From NCBI GenBank assembly GCA_020633435.1, contig JACKDP010000005.1:248001-312000 (forward strand): a DNA stretch of 64,000 bases, read 5' to 3'. The stretch comes from Myxococcales bacterium. GTDB taxonomy: Bacteria > Myxococcota_A > Bradymonadia > UBA7976 > UBA1532. The stretch's first letter is position 1, and every line of letters begins with the position of its first letter. A program made the position numbers and the translations under genes. Of this stretch, positions 1 to 8,225 are shown one piece after another. The notes beneath the pieces were generated by a model that was given only the letters and a program-made list of their open reading frames with translations, was not told where the DNA came from and searched no databases.

Positions 1-1
1 C

Positions 2-1153
2 AACGGCCAGCAGCTCCAGAACGACTGCAACCCGCGGCGCAACGTGTTCAACAGCACCGTCAACGGCAACCGGGCCGATGGCTCGTGCCAGCGGGGCGTG
101 CAGTCCGTCGACCTGGACAGCTTCCGCGTGGTGGACGCGCTGGAGCCCGGCGATGAGAGCGCGGACGTCACGTTCATCGTGCCCCGGGGCGACGGCTTCA
201 TCACCCCCGGGGAGCAGATCTTCTCGGCCTGGCTGGTGCTCGCCTTCGACCATGTGCCGCCGAACTTCGTGAGCGTGAAGCCCGAGAAGAGCGCCGAGCC
301 GCCCCATGGCAGCGCCGTCGCTCCGGGGGGCGTCATCGAGTACTTCATCCAGATCGAGAACAACGGCGGGGACTTCGCGGCCAACGTGACCGTCACCGAC
401 GCGGCCCCGGCGGGCACCGCGTACGTGCCCGGCAGCACCGTCGTCGACCAGCGGCCGGTGGCCGACCTGCCCGGCGGGCGCTCGCCGCTGGCCGGCGGCC
501 TGAACCTGCAGTCCCTGCCCGAGATCGACCTCATCGGCCCCGGCGAGCGGCACCTGGTGCGGTTCCAGGTGCGGGTGGACGACGAGGCGGCCGACGGCGA
601 CGCCATCCGCAACATCGCGCAGATCGGGGCCGACGGCATCGCCCCGGCGGACTCCGACGAGGTGGTGCACTTCGTGGGCGAGGTGCCCGACGGGGGCATC
701 CCGCCCCGGCCCGACATGGGCCTCGACGCCAGCACGCCGCCGCCTCCGCGCGACGCCGGCACGCCGCCGCCCCCGCGCGACGCCGCGCCGCCGCTCACCG
801 ACGCTGGCTGCCTGGCGGGGGAGCGCCGGACGGTGACGGGGGAGTGCGTGCCCATCGCGTGCCCCGACGGCGCCATGCTGGTGGGGGCGGAGTGCGTCGC
901 CCCCGACGCCTCCATCTGCGGCCCCGGCCAGACGTTCCAGGATGGGCGCTGCCAGGCCATCTGCGGCGACGGCCTGCGGTGGGATCCCACCTGCAACCAG
1001 TGCCGCTACCAGGGGGATCCGCCCTGCGACGGCGCCCCCGCGGCCTCGGGGGGCAACAGCGACGACTGCGGCTGCCGGATGGACGGCGACGCGCCGCCGC
1101 CGGCCCTCCTGCTGCTCCTCCTGCCGCTCCTCCTCCGCCGCCGCCGGGCCTGA
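2..1153 (+). CDS. Surface protein with DUF11 repeat and MYXO-CTERM-like tail (5' end outside window)
   Basis: The frame is open to the left edge, so the N-terminus is missing. The visible part has a beta-rich DUF11-type domain (about nt 275-690), recognisable by a segment ending in NNGG, then VTVTDAAP and a later NIAQIG strand. A Pro/Asp/Ala linker follows (nt 710-800), then a Cys-rich stretch (nt 805-1065). The end carries a DDCGC motif, the PPPALLLLLL hydrophobic segment and a terminal RRRRA cluster. That layout matches the MYXO-CTERM sorting signal, which is thought to be cut at the Cys motif and to leave the protein surface-anchored. Function beyond surface display or adhesion is unknown. 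The same kind of tail ends the large protein at 48338-52735. Confidence 0.8.
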   Translation, partial: NGQQLQNDCNPRRNVFNSTVNGNRADGSCQRGVQSVDLDSFRVVDALEPGDESADVTFIVPRGDGFITPGEQIFSAWLVLAFDHVPPNFVSVKPEKSAEPPHGSAVAPGGVIEYFIQIENNGGDFAANVTVTDAAPAGTAYVPGSTVVDQRPVADLPGGRSPLAGGLNLQSLPEIDLIGPGERHLVRFQVRVDDEAADGDAIRNIAQIGADGIAPADSDEVVHFVGEVPDGGIPPRPDMGLDASTPPPPRDAGTPPPPRDAAPPLTDAGCLAGERRTVTGECVPIACPDGAMLVGAECVAPDASICGPGQTFQDGRCQAICGDGLRWDPTCNQCRYQGDPPCDGAPAASGGNSDDCGCRMDGDAPPPALLLLLLPLLLRRRRA

Positions 1154-1218
1154 GGGTCGACGGCCGCGCCGCGCCCTGCCATGCTGCGGGCCTCGTACCG
1201 CGCGCAGGGGTCCCACCG

Positions 1219-2508
1219 ATGCTTCGCTTCCTCTCCGTCCTCGTCCTCGGGCTGGCCGCCACCGGCTGCGCCCAGCAGTGCCGCAAGGTCACCGCCGATC
1301 GCGAAGCGTTCCTGGCCCGGGAGGTGGCGCCCACGCCGGCGCCGCACCTGTCGGTGCGCATCCCGCAGGCCCTCATCGACGACGCCATCGCGGCCGGCCT
1401 CAAGCGGCTCGTGCCCCAGGACGTCGCGCTGCCGGGCCTCGGCCAGCTCGCCCAGTACGTGAGCGCCATCAAGGTGCTGCCCGACCGCCTCGCCATGGAG
1501 CGCGTGGCCAACGGGCGCTTCCGCATCTCCATGGATCTGGACGTCCAGCTCGGCGGCCGCTCCCTCTTCAAGATGGCCGCGGCCAGCGAGACGGAGCCCG
1601 TCGCCGACCTGCAGGCCGGCACGGTGGAGCTGGCCCTGCGGCCCGACATGATCCAGTCGGTGGTGCCCTCGGTGCCGGGCGACGCGGCGGCGAAGCTGAC
1701 GGACGCCCTCGTCGGGCAGGTGCCGGCGGCCGTGCGGGCCCTGGTGCCCCGCAACCAGATCCAGGGCATCGCCCAGCAGGCCATCCAGACGCTGACGACG
1801 ACGGCCTTCGACGCCATCCGGCGCTCGCTCCTGACCCCCATGGGCGAGCTGGCGCGGTTCCGGTTCGAGCTGCCCGACCTGCCCCTGGCGGCCCTGGCCC
1901 TCGTCAGCGAGCCGGGCGGGCTGCGCATCGACGCCCGCACGACGCTGCCCGTGGTGGCGGGCCTGGCCGAGCAGGCCCTCGCGAGCCCCGGCGGCAGCGA
2001 CCGCGTCGAGGTGCGCTTCGCCGCGCAGACCCTCGTCGAGCTGGTCAACCACGCGATCTCCAAGGGGAATCTCCCGGGCAACTACGACCTGCAGGGCAAC
2101 CCCGCCGAGGGCGGCAGCGTCCTGGCGGCCCTGGGCTGGGCCACCGGGGCTCGCCCGCTGAAGGTCGACCTCTGGACGCCCACGGGCCTGTGCATGCGGG
2201 CGCGCATCGGGGCGACGCCGGAGCTCTCGCTGGCGAGCGGGGCGCTGTCCGTCGGGGTGAAGGACGCCGAGGTGGAGCTGGTGGACGGGCCCCCGCTCGT
2301 GCAGCAGGCGACCGCCTGGGCCGAGCGTCTGTGGGGCAACGCCGCGGGGCAGGGCGAGGGCAAGGCCCGAGGCGCCCGGCTGAGCCTCGGCAAGGGCGCG
2401 GGCCAGGGCTTCGGGCTGGCGGACGTCAACCTGGCGGGGGACACCCTCGTGCTGGGGCTGCGGGTCGGCGGCAACCAGAAGCAGGCCGCCGTGGCCCAGG
2501 GTCGCTAG
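1219..2508 (+). CDS. Lipoprotein of unknown function, about 429 aa
   Basis: The ATG at 1219 gives a typical lipoprotein signal: a short hydrophobic stretch, then LAATGC with the acylated Cys at residue 17. The frame stays open far upstream, but that part overlaps the previous gene and has no signal peptide. The mature part alternates amphipathic helices and strands and has no catalytic motif I recognise. Its pattern (an SVRIPQ strand near the start, several DVxL strands, a GLRVGGN end) loosely recalls lipid-binding tubular folds, but this is only an impression. The gene converges on the TPR gene, and the two stop codons share the palindrome CTAG at 2505-2508. Function unknown; lipoprotein status is well supported. 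Confidence 0.75.
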   Translation: MLRFLSVLVLGLAATGCAQQCRKVTADREAFLAREVAPTPAPHLSVRIPQALIDDAIAAGLKRLVPQDVALPGLGQLAQYVSAIKVLPDRLAMERVANGRFRISMDLDVQLGGRSLFKMAAASETEPVADLQAGTVELALRPDMIQSVVPSVPGDAAAKLTDALVGQVPAAVRALVPRNQIQGIAQQAIQTLTTTAFDAIRRSLLTPMGELARFRFELPDLPLAALALVSEPGGLRIDARTTLPVVAGLAEQALASPGGSDRVEVRFAAQTLVELVNHAISKGNLPGNYDLQGNPAEGGSVLAALGWATGARPLKVDLWTPTGLCMRARIGATPELSLASGALSVGVKDAEVELVDGPPLVQQATAWAERLWGNAAGQGEGKARGARLSLGKGAGQGFGLADVNLAGDTLVLGLRVGGNQKQAAVAQGR

Positions 2509-3359
2509 AACGTCGCCTCGACGGCGAGCCGCAGCTCGGCCGCCACCAGGCTCGGATCGGCGAGCCAGTAGGTCACCCCCGCCTCGCCCACCGCGCCGAC
2601 GGTGCCCTCGGCCGGCAGCCGCAGGCCCGCCCCGCCATGCAGGCCCAGCGCGAGCACGGGCTGGAGCAGGACGGGGGCGGCGGCGCGCAGGAAGGCGGCC
2701 TCGCCGACCAGCCAGCGGGCCCCGGGCCGCAGCAGCACGGCGGTCTCGGCGTCGGCGGTCGGATCCTCCACCGAGAGGCGGGCCTCGACGTCGGCGATGA
2801 GGTCCGCGCGGCGCCAGCCGGCGCCCACCCCCAGCATCGTCCGGGCGCGCTGCGCCTCGTCCGTGAGCAGGGCGCCGGTGACCAGCCCGGCCGTGAGGAG
2901 GAGCCCCCCCGTGGCGTCGTCCACGGGCTCGACCCGCTCGTCGATCTGCGTCGGCGCGGGCGGATCGGGGGGCAGGTCGAGCTGCAGCCGCTCGGGCCGC
3001 TGGCGGGCCTCGCAGGCCGTCTTCGCCTCGGCGTGGGCCGCCTGGGCCTTGGCCTTGCGGCGGGCCTCCCGGGGAGAATCCGTCGTCGGATCAGCCAGAT
3101 ACGCGAAGAGGGCCTCGGCCGCGGCGCAGGGCTGGTCGGCCTCCTGCAGGGCGCGGCCACGGTTGTACTGCGTCTGGGCCCGCATGGGATCGCCGGCGGG
3201 CAGGCGCTCCAGGAGCTCGCCGAAGGCGGCGGCCGCGCTGGCGTAGTCGCCGGCCTTGAAGGCCTCGCGCCCCCGCCGATCCAGCGTCTCGGTGAGGGAG
3301 GCGGCGGCCGCCGGCAGCGCGAGGCTCGCGGTCAGCCACAGGGCCAGGGGGCGCTTCAT
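2505..3359 (-). CDS. Exported TPR protein with a beta-rich C-terminal half
   Basis: The 284-residue product starts with a cleavable signal (hydrophobic to about residue 19, AAAA-S). Residues 25-115 form two or three TPR-like helical pairs (REAFKAGDYASAAAAFGELL, then QYNRGRALQEADQPCAAAEAL). The rest, from about 140 on, is Gly-rich alternating strands ending in VEATF; the terminal Phe is typical of outer-membrane barrels. Its ATG overlaps the stop of the upstream kinase gene by four bases (ATGA), so the two are almost certainly co-translated. The protein may be an envelope partner or output of that kinase. No enzymatic motif is visible. Confidence 0.75.
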   Translation of the reverse strand: MKRPLALWLTASLALPAAAASLTETLDRRGREAFKAGDYASAAAAFGELLERLPAGDPMRAQTQYNRGRALQEADQPCAAAEALFAYLADPTTDSPREARRKAKAQAAHAEAKTACEARQRPERLQLDLPPDPPAPTQIDERVEPVDDATGGLLLTAGLVTGALLTDEAQRARTMLGVGAGWRRADLIADVEARLSVEDPTADAETAVLLRPGARWLVGEAAFLRAAAPVLLQPVLALGLHGGAGLRLPAEGTVGAVGEAGVTYWLADPSLVAAELRLAVEATF

Positions 3360-5002
3360 GGGGAGACGGCCTTTCCGTCGCGGCAGACTTCATCGACGTC
3401 GGGGACGACGCAGGCATCGACGCGCCGCCGATAGCGGCGGGCGAGGGAGGCGCCCCCCGCCAGGGCACCGGCCTCGTCGAGGCTGGCCCGGGCGGCGCGG
3501 CACTGGCAGCGCTGCAGGGCGGCCCGCACCCGCTGCTCGAGGGCGGGCAGGCGGGGATCGGTCGTCGGGCGGGGGCGTGGCCGGGCTGCGGTCTCGGGAG
3601 CCGCCGCCGGGGCCGCCGTCTCGGGGGCCGCCTCGACGACGGCGGGCGCCGCTGACGGGAGGGCCGCGGGCGGCGCCGTCTCGATGGCCGCTGCCTGGGT
3701 CTCCACCGCCGCGGGCAGGGCGTCCGTCGCGGGCTGGGCCACGATGATCTCGGGCGTCGAGTCGCGCTCCCCGAGCGACACGCTCTCCACGACCGGCTGG
3801 GCCGCCGGGGCAGGCGCGTCGGTCTGGCCCAGCCGGTGGGCCACGAGCCCGCCGCCCGCGCCGCCGAGGACGACCACCGCCAGGACGGCCACCAGCCCAC
3901 GGCGCCGCCGGCGGGGCGGCGGGGGCGCGTCGATCATGCCGATGAACGACTCCGTGGGCGTCGGCGACGGGGGCGGCCCGACCGGCCGCGCCATGGGCAG
4001 GGGCTGCGTCGGGGCCGCGGGCAGCTCGGCAGGCACGGCCACGGCGGCGCGCATGGCCCGGGCGAAGGCGCCCATCGTGTCGAAGCGGTGATCCGGGTCC
4101 TTCGCGAGGGCCTCGTGCAGGACGCCCTCGATGGCCTGGACGCGGGCGTCGTCCCGCGAGCCGGGCAGGGCGGGGGGCGGCACATGGCGGTGCATCTGGG
4201 CCAGCTCGATGACGCTGAGCGAGCTGAACGGCTTCTGGCCGGTCACCAGCACGTAGCAGACCACGCCCATGGCGTAGACGTCGGCGCGGCCGTCGATCTG
4301 CCGGGAGCCGGCGGCGTCGAACTGCTCGGGGGCCATGTAGCTGGGCGTGCCGACGGAGAAGCCGGTGCGGGTGTGCCCGGTGCCCTCGCCGAAGCGGGCC
4401 ACGCCGAAGTCGATGACCTTCACGAGCGGCGCGCCGCGGTGGTCGCGGCTCAGGATGATGTTGGCCGGCTTCAGGTCCCGGTGGACGATGCCCTGGGCGT
4501 GGGCCTCGTCGAGGGCGTCGGCGACGCCGTCGAGGATGGCGACGAGCTCGGGGAGCGGCACGGTGCCCGCCCGGGCGCGCTGGGCGATGGTCTCGCCCTC
4601 CACGAACTCGAGCACCATGTAGGCCATGTGCGTCAGGGGCCCGTCGCGGACGACGCCGAAGTCGTAGAGCGTGACGGTGTGGCGGCTCTGCAGCAGCGAG
4701 ATGGCCCGGGCCTCGTCCTCGAAGCGCTGGCGGTCCTCGCGGGTGGCCGTCAGGGAGGCGTGCAGGACCTTGATGGCGACGTCACGGCCGACCGAGAGCT
4801 GGCGCCCCCGGTAGACGGCCCCCATGCCGCCGCCACCGATGTAGGCCATGAGCACGTAGCGGCCGTCGAGGGTGTGGCCGAGCAGGGGCCCGTCTTCCAG
4901 GCGCTCCAGGGCCTCCGCGGTGACGCCGTGCAGCCCGTGCTGCGGGCACACGGGATCCGCTGGCGTACGCTCGCCCCGACACCGTGGACAGAACAACGAC
5001 AT
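3356..5002 (-). CDS. Transmembrane Ser/Thr protein kinase with N-terminal zinc-ribbon-like motif
   Basis: The 548-residue product has a complete Hanks-type kinase domain: glycine loop at 56-61, catalytic Lys78 in AIKVL, HRDLKPAN at 174-181, DFG at 198-200 and APE at 224-226. A small Cys/His cluster (C5, C8, C19, H22) precedes it and looks like a zinc ribbon. A single membrane helix lies at about 369-387 after five arginines. The remaining 160 residues are outside the cytoplasm, low in complexity (Pro/Ala), with a short Cys-containing tail and no PASTA repeats. It should phosphorylate cytoplasmic substrates in response to an envelope cue. A purine-rich ribosome site (GGGAGG) precedes the ATG. 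The next gene starts inside its stop codon. Confidence 0.93.
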   Translation of the reverse strand: MSLFCPRCRGERTPADPVCPQHGLHGVTAEALERLEDGPLLGHTLDGRYVLMAYIGGGGMGAVYRGRQLSVGRDVAIKVLHASLTATREDRQRFEDEARAISLLQSRHTVTLYDFGVVRDGPLTHMAYMVLEFVEGETIAQRARAGTVPLPELVAILDGVADALDEAHAQGIVHRDLKPANIILSRDHRGAPLVKVIDFGVARFGEGTGHTRTGFSVGTPSYMAPEQFDAAGSRQIDGRADVYAMGVVCYVLVTGQKPFSSLSVIELAQMHRHVPPPALPGSRDDARVQAIEGVLHEALAKDPDHRFDTMGAFARAMRAAVAVPAELPAAPTQPLPMARPVGPPPSPTPTESFIGMIDAPPPPRRRRRGLVAVLAVVVLGGAGGGLVAHRLGQTDAPAPAAQPVVESVSLGERDSTPEIIVAQPATDALPAAVETQAAAIETAPPAALPSAAPAVVEAAPETAAPAAAPETAARPRPRPTTDPRLPALEQRVRAALQRCQCRAARASLDEAGALAGGASLARRYRRRVDACVVPDVDEVCRDGKAVSP

Positions 5003-5077
5003 GGGCGGCGCCGCACCTCCCTCCCGCGGTGCGATCAGGCCACGAGCCGGGGGCCAAAAGCAAGGGAAGGGCGCGGA

Positions 5078-5818
5078 CTACCAGCGGATCCACCACGCCG
5101 CGATCAGCCCGGGGCCGTCGAGGGGGGACGGGGCGACGCTGTAGAACAGGTCCAGGTTGAGGGTGACGGCGTCGGCGGGCCACCGCTCGGCGATGACGCC
5201 GGCCGAGACGCGGTGGGGCCGCGTGCCCACGTCGAGGACGCCGCCGACGGTGTACTCGCCGTAGATCCACCACGCGGCGTGGGCGTCGTCGCCCGCGATC
5301 CGGCCCATGGCGGCCGTGGCCTGGTCGAGGGCCAGCTCGTGGCGGACCTGCTGCTGCTGGAACGTGTCGGCCTCGACGAAGCTGCGCAGGCGGGCCAGGG
5401 CGGTGGTGCGGCTGTAGAGCCAGAAGCCACCGGACCGGAGGTTGATCTGGGTCTGCCAGGCGGCGACGCCGCGCCAGCCGAACGCGCGATCGGCGGCGTC
5501 GGCGGTGCCATCGATGCCTGGGCCGATGCGTGCGTCGTCGGGCCGCTGCACGTAGTAGCCGGGCTCGGCGGAGACGTCGACGTGCGTCTCGATCCACGCG
5601 GGATCGGCCTGCCACCCGAGCTGCACGCCGACCCCGTTGCCGTAGACCTGCCAGCTGTCGAACACCCCCACCGAGAGGCCGCCGCCCAGGGGGAAGCGCG
5701 CGTCGTAGCGGACGTAGAGGCCCTCCGGGTGCAGGATGAGGGCGCCACTCACCAGCTGCTCGACGGCCCCGGCCGGGCCGGCCAGCAGCGCCAGCGCCAG
5801 GGCGGCGCGCCGGATCAA
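5078..5818 (-). CDS. Predicted outer-membrane beta-barrel protein
   Basis: The 246-residue product has a signal peptide (MIRRAALALALLAGPAGA, cut before VEQL). It is built of short amphipathic strands rich in Trp and Tyr (VYGNGVGVQLGW, GYYVQRPDD, WWIYGEYTVGG) and ends in AAWWIRW, a terminal aromatic typical of outer-membrane barrels. No family is recognised with certainty. Its start codon overlaps the stop of the DUF547 lipoprotein by four bases, so the two are coupled. A function in the envelope together with that lipoprotein is an inference from context. Confidence 0.7.
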   Translation of the reverse strand: MIRRAALALALLAGPAGAVEQLVSGALILHPEGLYVRYDARFPLGGGLSVGVFDSWQVYGNGVGVQLGWQADPAWIETHVDVSAEPGYYVQRPDDARIGPGIDGTADAADRAFGWRGVAAWQTQINLRSGGFWLYSRTTALARLRSFVEADTFQQQQVRHELALDQATAAMGRIAGDDAHAAWWIYGEYTVGGVLDVGTRPHRVSAGVIAERWPADAVTLNLDLFYSVAPSPLDGPGLIAAWWIRW

Positions 5819-6591
5819 GGGCGAGACTGGTCGTTGAGGGCCCAGTCATAGGGCCGGTGGCGGACGATGGCGGTGGCCGGCAGGTCCAGGTCGCCGGCCT
5901 GCGCCCGGATCCAGCTCACGGGATCGGGGGTGAAGTCGGCGGCGTACCACTCGAAGATCTGGCTGAGCACGATGGCCCCCCCCTCGACCGCGACGTTGCG
6001 CTCCTCGTGCAGGAAGCGCGTCGCCTCGCGGCTGAGCTGGGCCTCCAGCGTGGCGGGCAGGAACGGCTCGGCCGGCAGCACCGGGCAGCCGGCGCTGGCG
6101 CAGTTCAGCGCGAAGTGCACCCGGGCGTCCTGGAAGGTGGGCCGGATGATCTTGTTCTCCAGGCTGTAGAGGTCGATCTCGCCACCGTCCAGCTCGAACT
6201 CCGTGAAATAAAAGAAGTCTTTGGGATCATCGTTCACCGACTGGATGGCCGGGTAGCGGTTGATCACGTTGAACATGGTCAGCGCGTTGTAGGCGTTGAT
6301 GTAGTAGGCGAGCTGGTCCTCCCGGGTGGGGAAGAGGGCCGGCTTGCTCTTGGGGCCCACCACCGCGATGAGGGCGATGAAGCGATCCAGGCCGGCGCGG
6401 TCGGCGGCCAGCTTCGGGTAGTCGACGCGGCCCCGGGCGTCCACGAGCGTCGTCGTGATGCGCGTCCAGTCGGCGTAGTCGAAGGCCTGCAAGGCCTCGA
6501 CCTGGGTCGGCGGCAGGCTGACGCGGGGGCGCACGGTGCTGGAGCACGCGCTGGCCACCAGGGCGAGGGCGATGAGGGTCAAGACGCGCAT
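5815..6591 (-). CDS. DUF547-family lipoprotein
   Basis: The 258-residue product has a lipoprotein signal ending LVASAC (Cys16). The mature part fits the DUF547 family: DYPKLAADR near the start, an EDQLAYYINAYNALTM segment at about 90-105, and a HFALNCASAGCP motif at about 160 with two close cysteines. DUF547 proteins are secreted or lipid-anchored and probably have a papain-like fold, but their substrate is not established. The gene lies 15 bases after the radical SAM gene and overlaps the barrel gene by four bases. It is the middle cistron of a three-gene unit. Confidence 0.85.
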   Translation of the reverse strand: MRVLTLIALALVASACSSTVRPRVSLPPTQVEALQAFDYADWTRITTTLVDARGRVDYPKLAADRAGLDRFIALIAVVGPKSKPALFPTREDQLAYYINAYNALTMFNVINRYPAIQSVNDDPKDFFYFTEFELDGGEIDLYSLENKIIRPTFQDARVHFALNCASAGCPVLPAEPFLPATLEAQLSREATRFLHEERNVAVEGGAIVLSQIFEWYAADFTPDPVSWIRAQAGDLDLPATAIVRHRPYDWALNDQSRP

Positions 6592-6606
6592 GGGATCTCC
6601 CGGCTG

Positions 6607-8055
6607 TCAGCCCGCCCGGCGGCGGGGCTCGCGCACGGCGACCAGCCGGTCGCGGTCGCGGGTGTTCAGGTCGCGGCGCAGATCGGTGCCGTTGAGCTCG
6701 CACATGGAGACCATCCGGCCGTCGATGGGCACCTTGAAGGCGCAGGCGGCGAGCCGATCCTGGCCCTCGGGGGTCTCGAGCTCGTGGGCGCTCATGAAGT
6801 TGTGGACGACGACGGCGAGGGGCCGCACCCACCACGGCCGGCCCCGGGCCACGGCGCCGAGGAAGGCCGGCAGCCAGTCGCGCTCCGTCCACGCGCGGTA
6901 GCCGCAGTAGCCGGGGACGCGCCAGAGCAGGTCGGGGGCCTTGCGCAGCCGGCCCAGGACGCGCGCGGCCACGACGTGCGCGGGCTCGCCGTCGGGCGTG
7001 AAGCCGGCGAACGACTCCATCATCAGCCGCTTGAAGAAGCGCGTGCTGCGGGGGTCGGCCGCCGTCACCTCGACCACCTGGTACTGATCGTGATCCCAGT
7101 GCACCACGAAGTTGAGGGAGACCGTGTTGCAGGCCGGGTGGCCGAAGGTCATGGCCTCCGGGTTGGCCTCGATGCCCAGGCCGGCGCAGACCTGCTGCCA
7201 GATGAAGTCGCGGCGGCCCACCTGCTCGCGGGCCTTGGTGCGGCCCACGTCGGCCGTCGGCTGCAGGCTGAGCAGGCGGAAGGCGTCGGCGTTCTCGACG
7301 CACCACCGCACCACCTCGGGCAGGTCCTGCACGTTCTGCTCGGTCACCGTGAAGGTGTGGGCCGCGTTCAGGGGCTTGCCGGTGCGCCGCCGGGTGTCGC
7401 GGACGAGGCCCGCGAAGGCGTTGCGGATCCAGTGGATGTCCGGCTCGCGATCCGACTTCTTCATGCCCAGCCGGCCGCGCTGGGTGGTGTCGATGTGGAT
7501 GGCCACCTGCTCGAGGCCCGCTTCGTGGACGAGGCGCTCCAGGTACCCGGGATCCTTGAGGAACGTCTGCCCGTGGGTCATCACCATGGGCGAGAGCTGG
7601 ACCTCGCGGCAGTACTTCAGGATGCGGATGAGGTCGTCGCAGGGCAGCAGCGTCACCTCGCCGGCGGTGATCTGGGCGTTGCCCCAGGGGCCGACGTAGG
7701 CCCGCATCAGATCGAGCTGGGCCTTGATCTCCTCGAAGGGCAGGGGGGGCGTGTGGTTGGCCTCGTCGGCCAGGTAGCACGCGGTGCAGTAGAAGTCGCA
7801 GCGCTCCATCACGCCGTAGGTGGCCGTGCAGCCGGCGGAGTGGGTGCCCAGGAGCTGGTCGTCCACGCGCAGGGTCGGGCAGCACAGCGCGTCGACGTCG
7901 CCGCCGACCGCCAGCTGGTCGTCCACGCGCAGGGTCGGGGGCAGGTCGTCCAGGCGCCGCCGCGCGGCGGCCTCCTCTTCGGGATCGCGGGGCGCCACGA
8001 AGGCGCCCCAGGTGCGCCGCGCCTCCGCCGCCAGACGTCCGAGCTGCTGGATCAT
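6607..8055 (-). CDS. Radical SAM protein
   Basis: The 482-residue product carries the radical SAM cluster-binding motif CX3CX2C at Cys86, Cys90 and Cys93 (context MERCDFYCTACYLADE). It is followed by GEVTLL and a motif with THGQTF, as in the partial TIM barrel. The C-terminal part has no clear SPASM cysteine cluster, so the reaction is unknown. The ATG at 8055 is preceded by a GGGGTGA-type ribosome site. The N-terminus holds two copies of TLRVDDQL, from a 27-base direct repeat 60 bases apart, just before the cluster motif. The DUF547 lipoprotein follows after 15 bases. The enzyme may modify a small molecule or peptide linked to these envelope proteins, but that is speculative. Confidence 0.88.
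   Translation of the reverse strand: MIQQLGRLAAEARRTWGAFVAPRDPEEEAAARRRLDDLPPTLRVDDQLAVGGDVDALCCPTLRVDDQLLGTHSAGCTATYGVMERCDFYCTACYLADEANHTPPLPFEEIKAQLDLMRAYVGPWGNAQITAGEVTLLPCDDLIRILKYCREVQLSPMVMTHGQTFLKDPGYLERLVHEAGLEQVAIHIDTTQRGRLGMKKSDREPDIHWIRNAFAGLVRDTRRRTGKPLNAAHTFTVTEQNVQDLPEVVRWCVENADAFRLLSLQPTADVGRTKAREQVGRRDFIWQQVCAGLGIEANPEAMTFGHPACNTVSLNFVVHWDHDQYQVVEVTAADPRSTRFFKRLMMESFAGFTPDGEPAHVVAARVLGRLRKAPDLLWRVPGYCGYRAWTERDWLPAFLGAVARGRPWWVRPLAVVVHNFMSAHELETPEGQDRLAACAFKVPIDGRMVSMCELNGTDLRRDLNTRDRDRLVAVREPRRRAG
7853..7939 (-). repeat. 27-bp direct repeat, 60-bp period, inside the radical SAM gene
   Basis: The same 27 bases occur at 7853-7879 and 7913-7939. The spacing of 60 keeps the reading frame and duplicates the octapeptide TLRVDDQL. 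The copies are identical at DNA level, including third positions, which suggests a recent duplication. Confidence 0.85.
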
Positions 8056-8188
8056 GTGTCACCCCCTCGCCACGACGACGGTACGGCAGGCCGCCGCCAC
8101 CCTCAAGCCATGGGGGCCGTACGGGCCGGCTGGCGGGTCGGATCGGTGACGGCCGGCCCCGGCATGGGGTTCCGTCAGGGCCCGGTTT

Positions 8189-8212
8189 CCGGTAAGACCT
8201 GCCCTTTACCGG
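8189..8212 (+). promoter_or_regulatory. Inverted repeat upstream of galT ribosome site
   Basis: CCGGTAA and TTACCGG are separated by ten bases. They sit just before the GGGGGAGG ribosome site of the gene starting at 8226. The element could be an operator half-site pair or a leader hairpin that affects translation of the operon. The sequence does not decide between these. Confidence 0.45.
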
Positions 8213-8225
8213 GGGAGGTCGCCAC

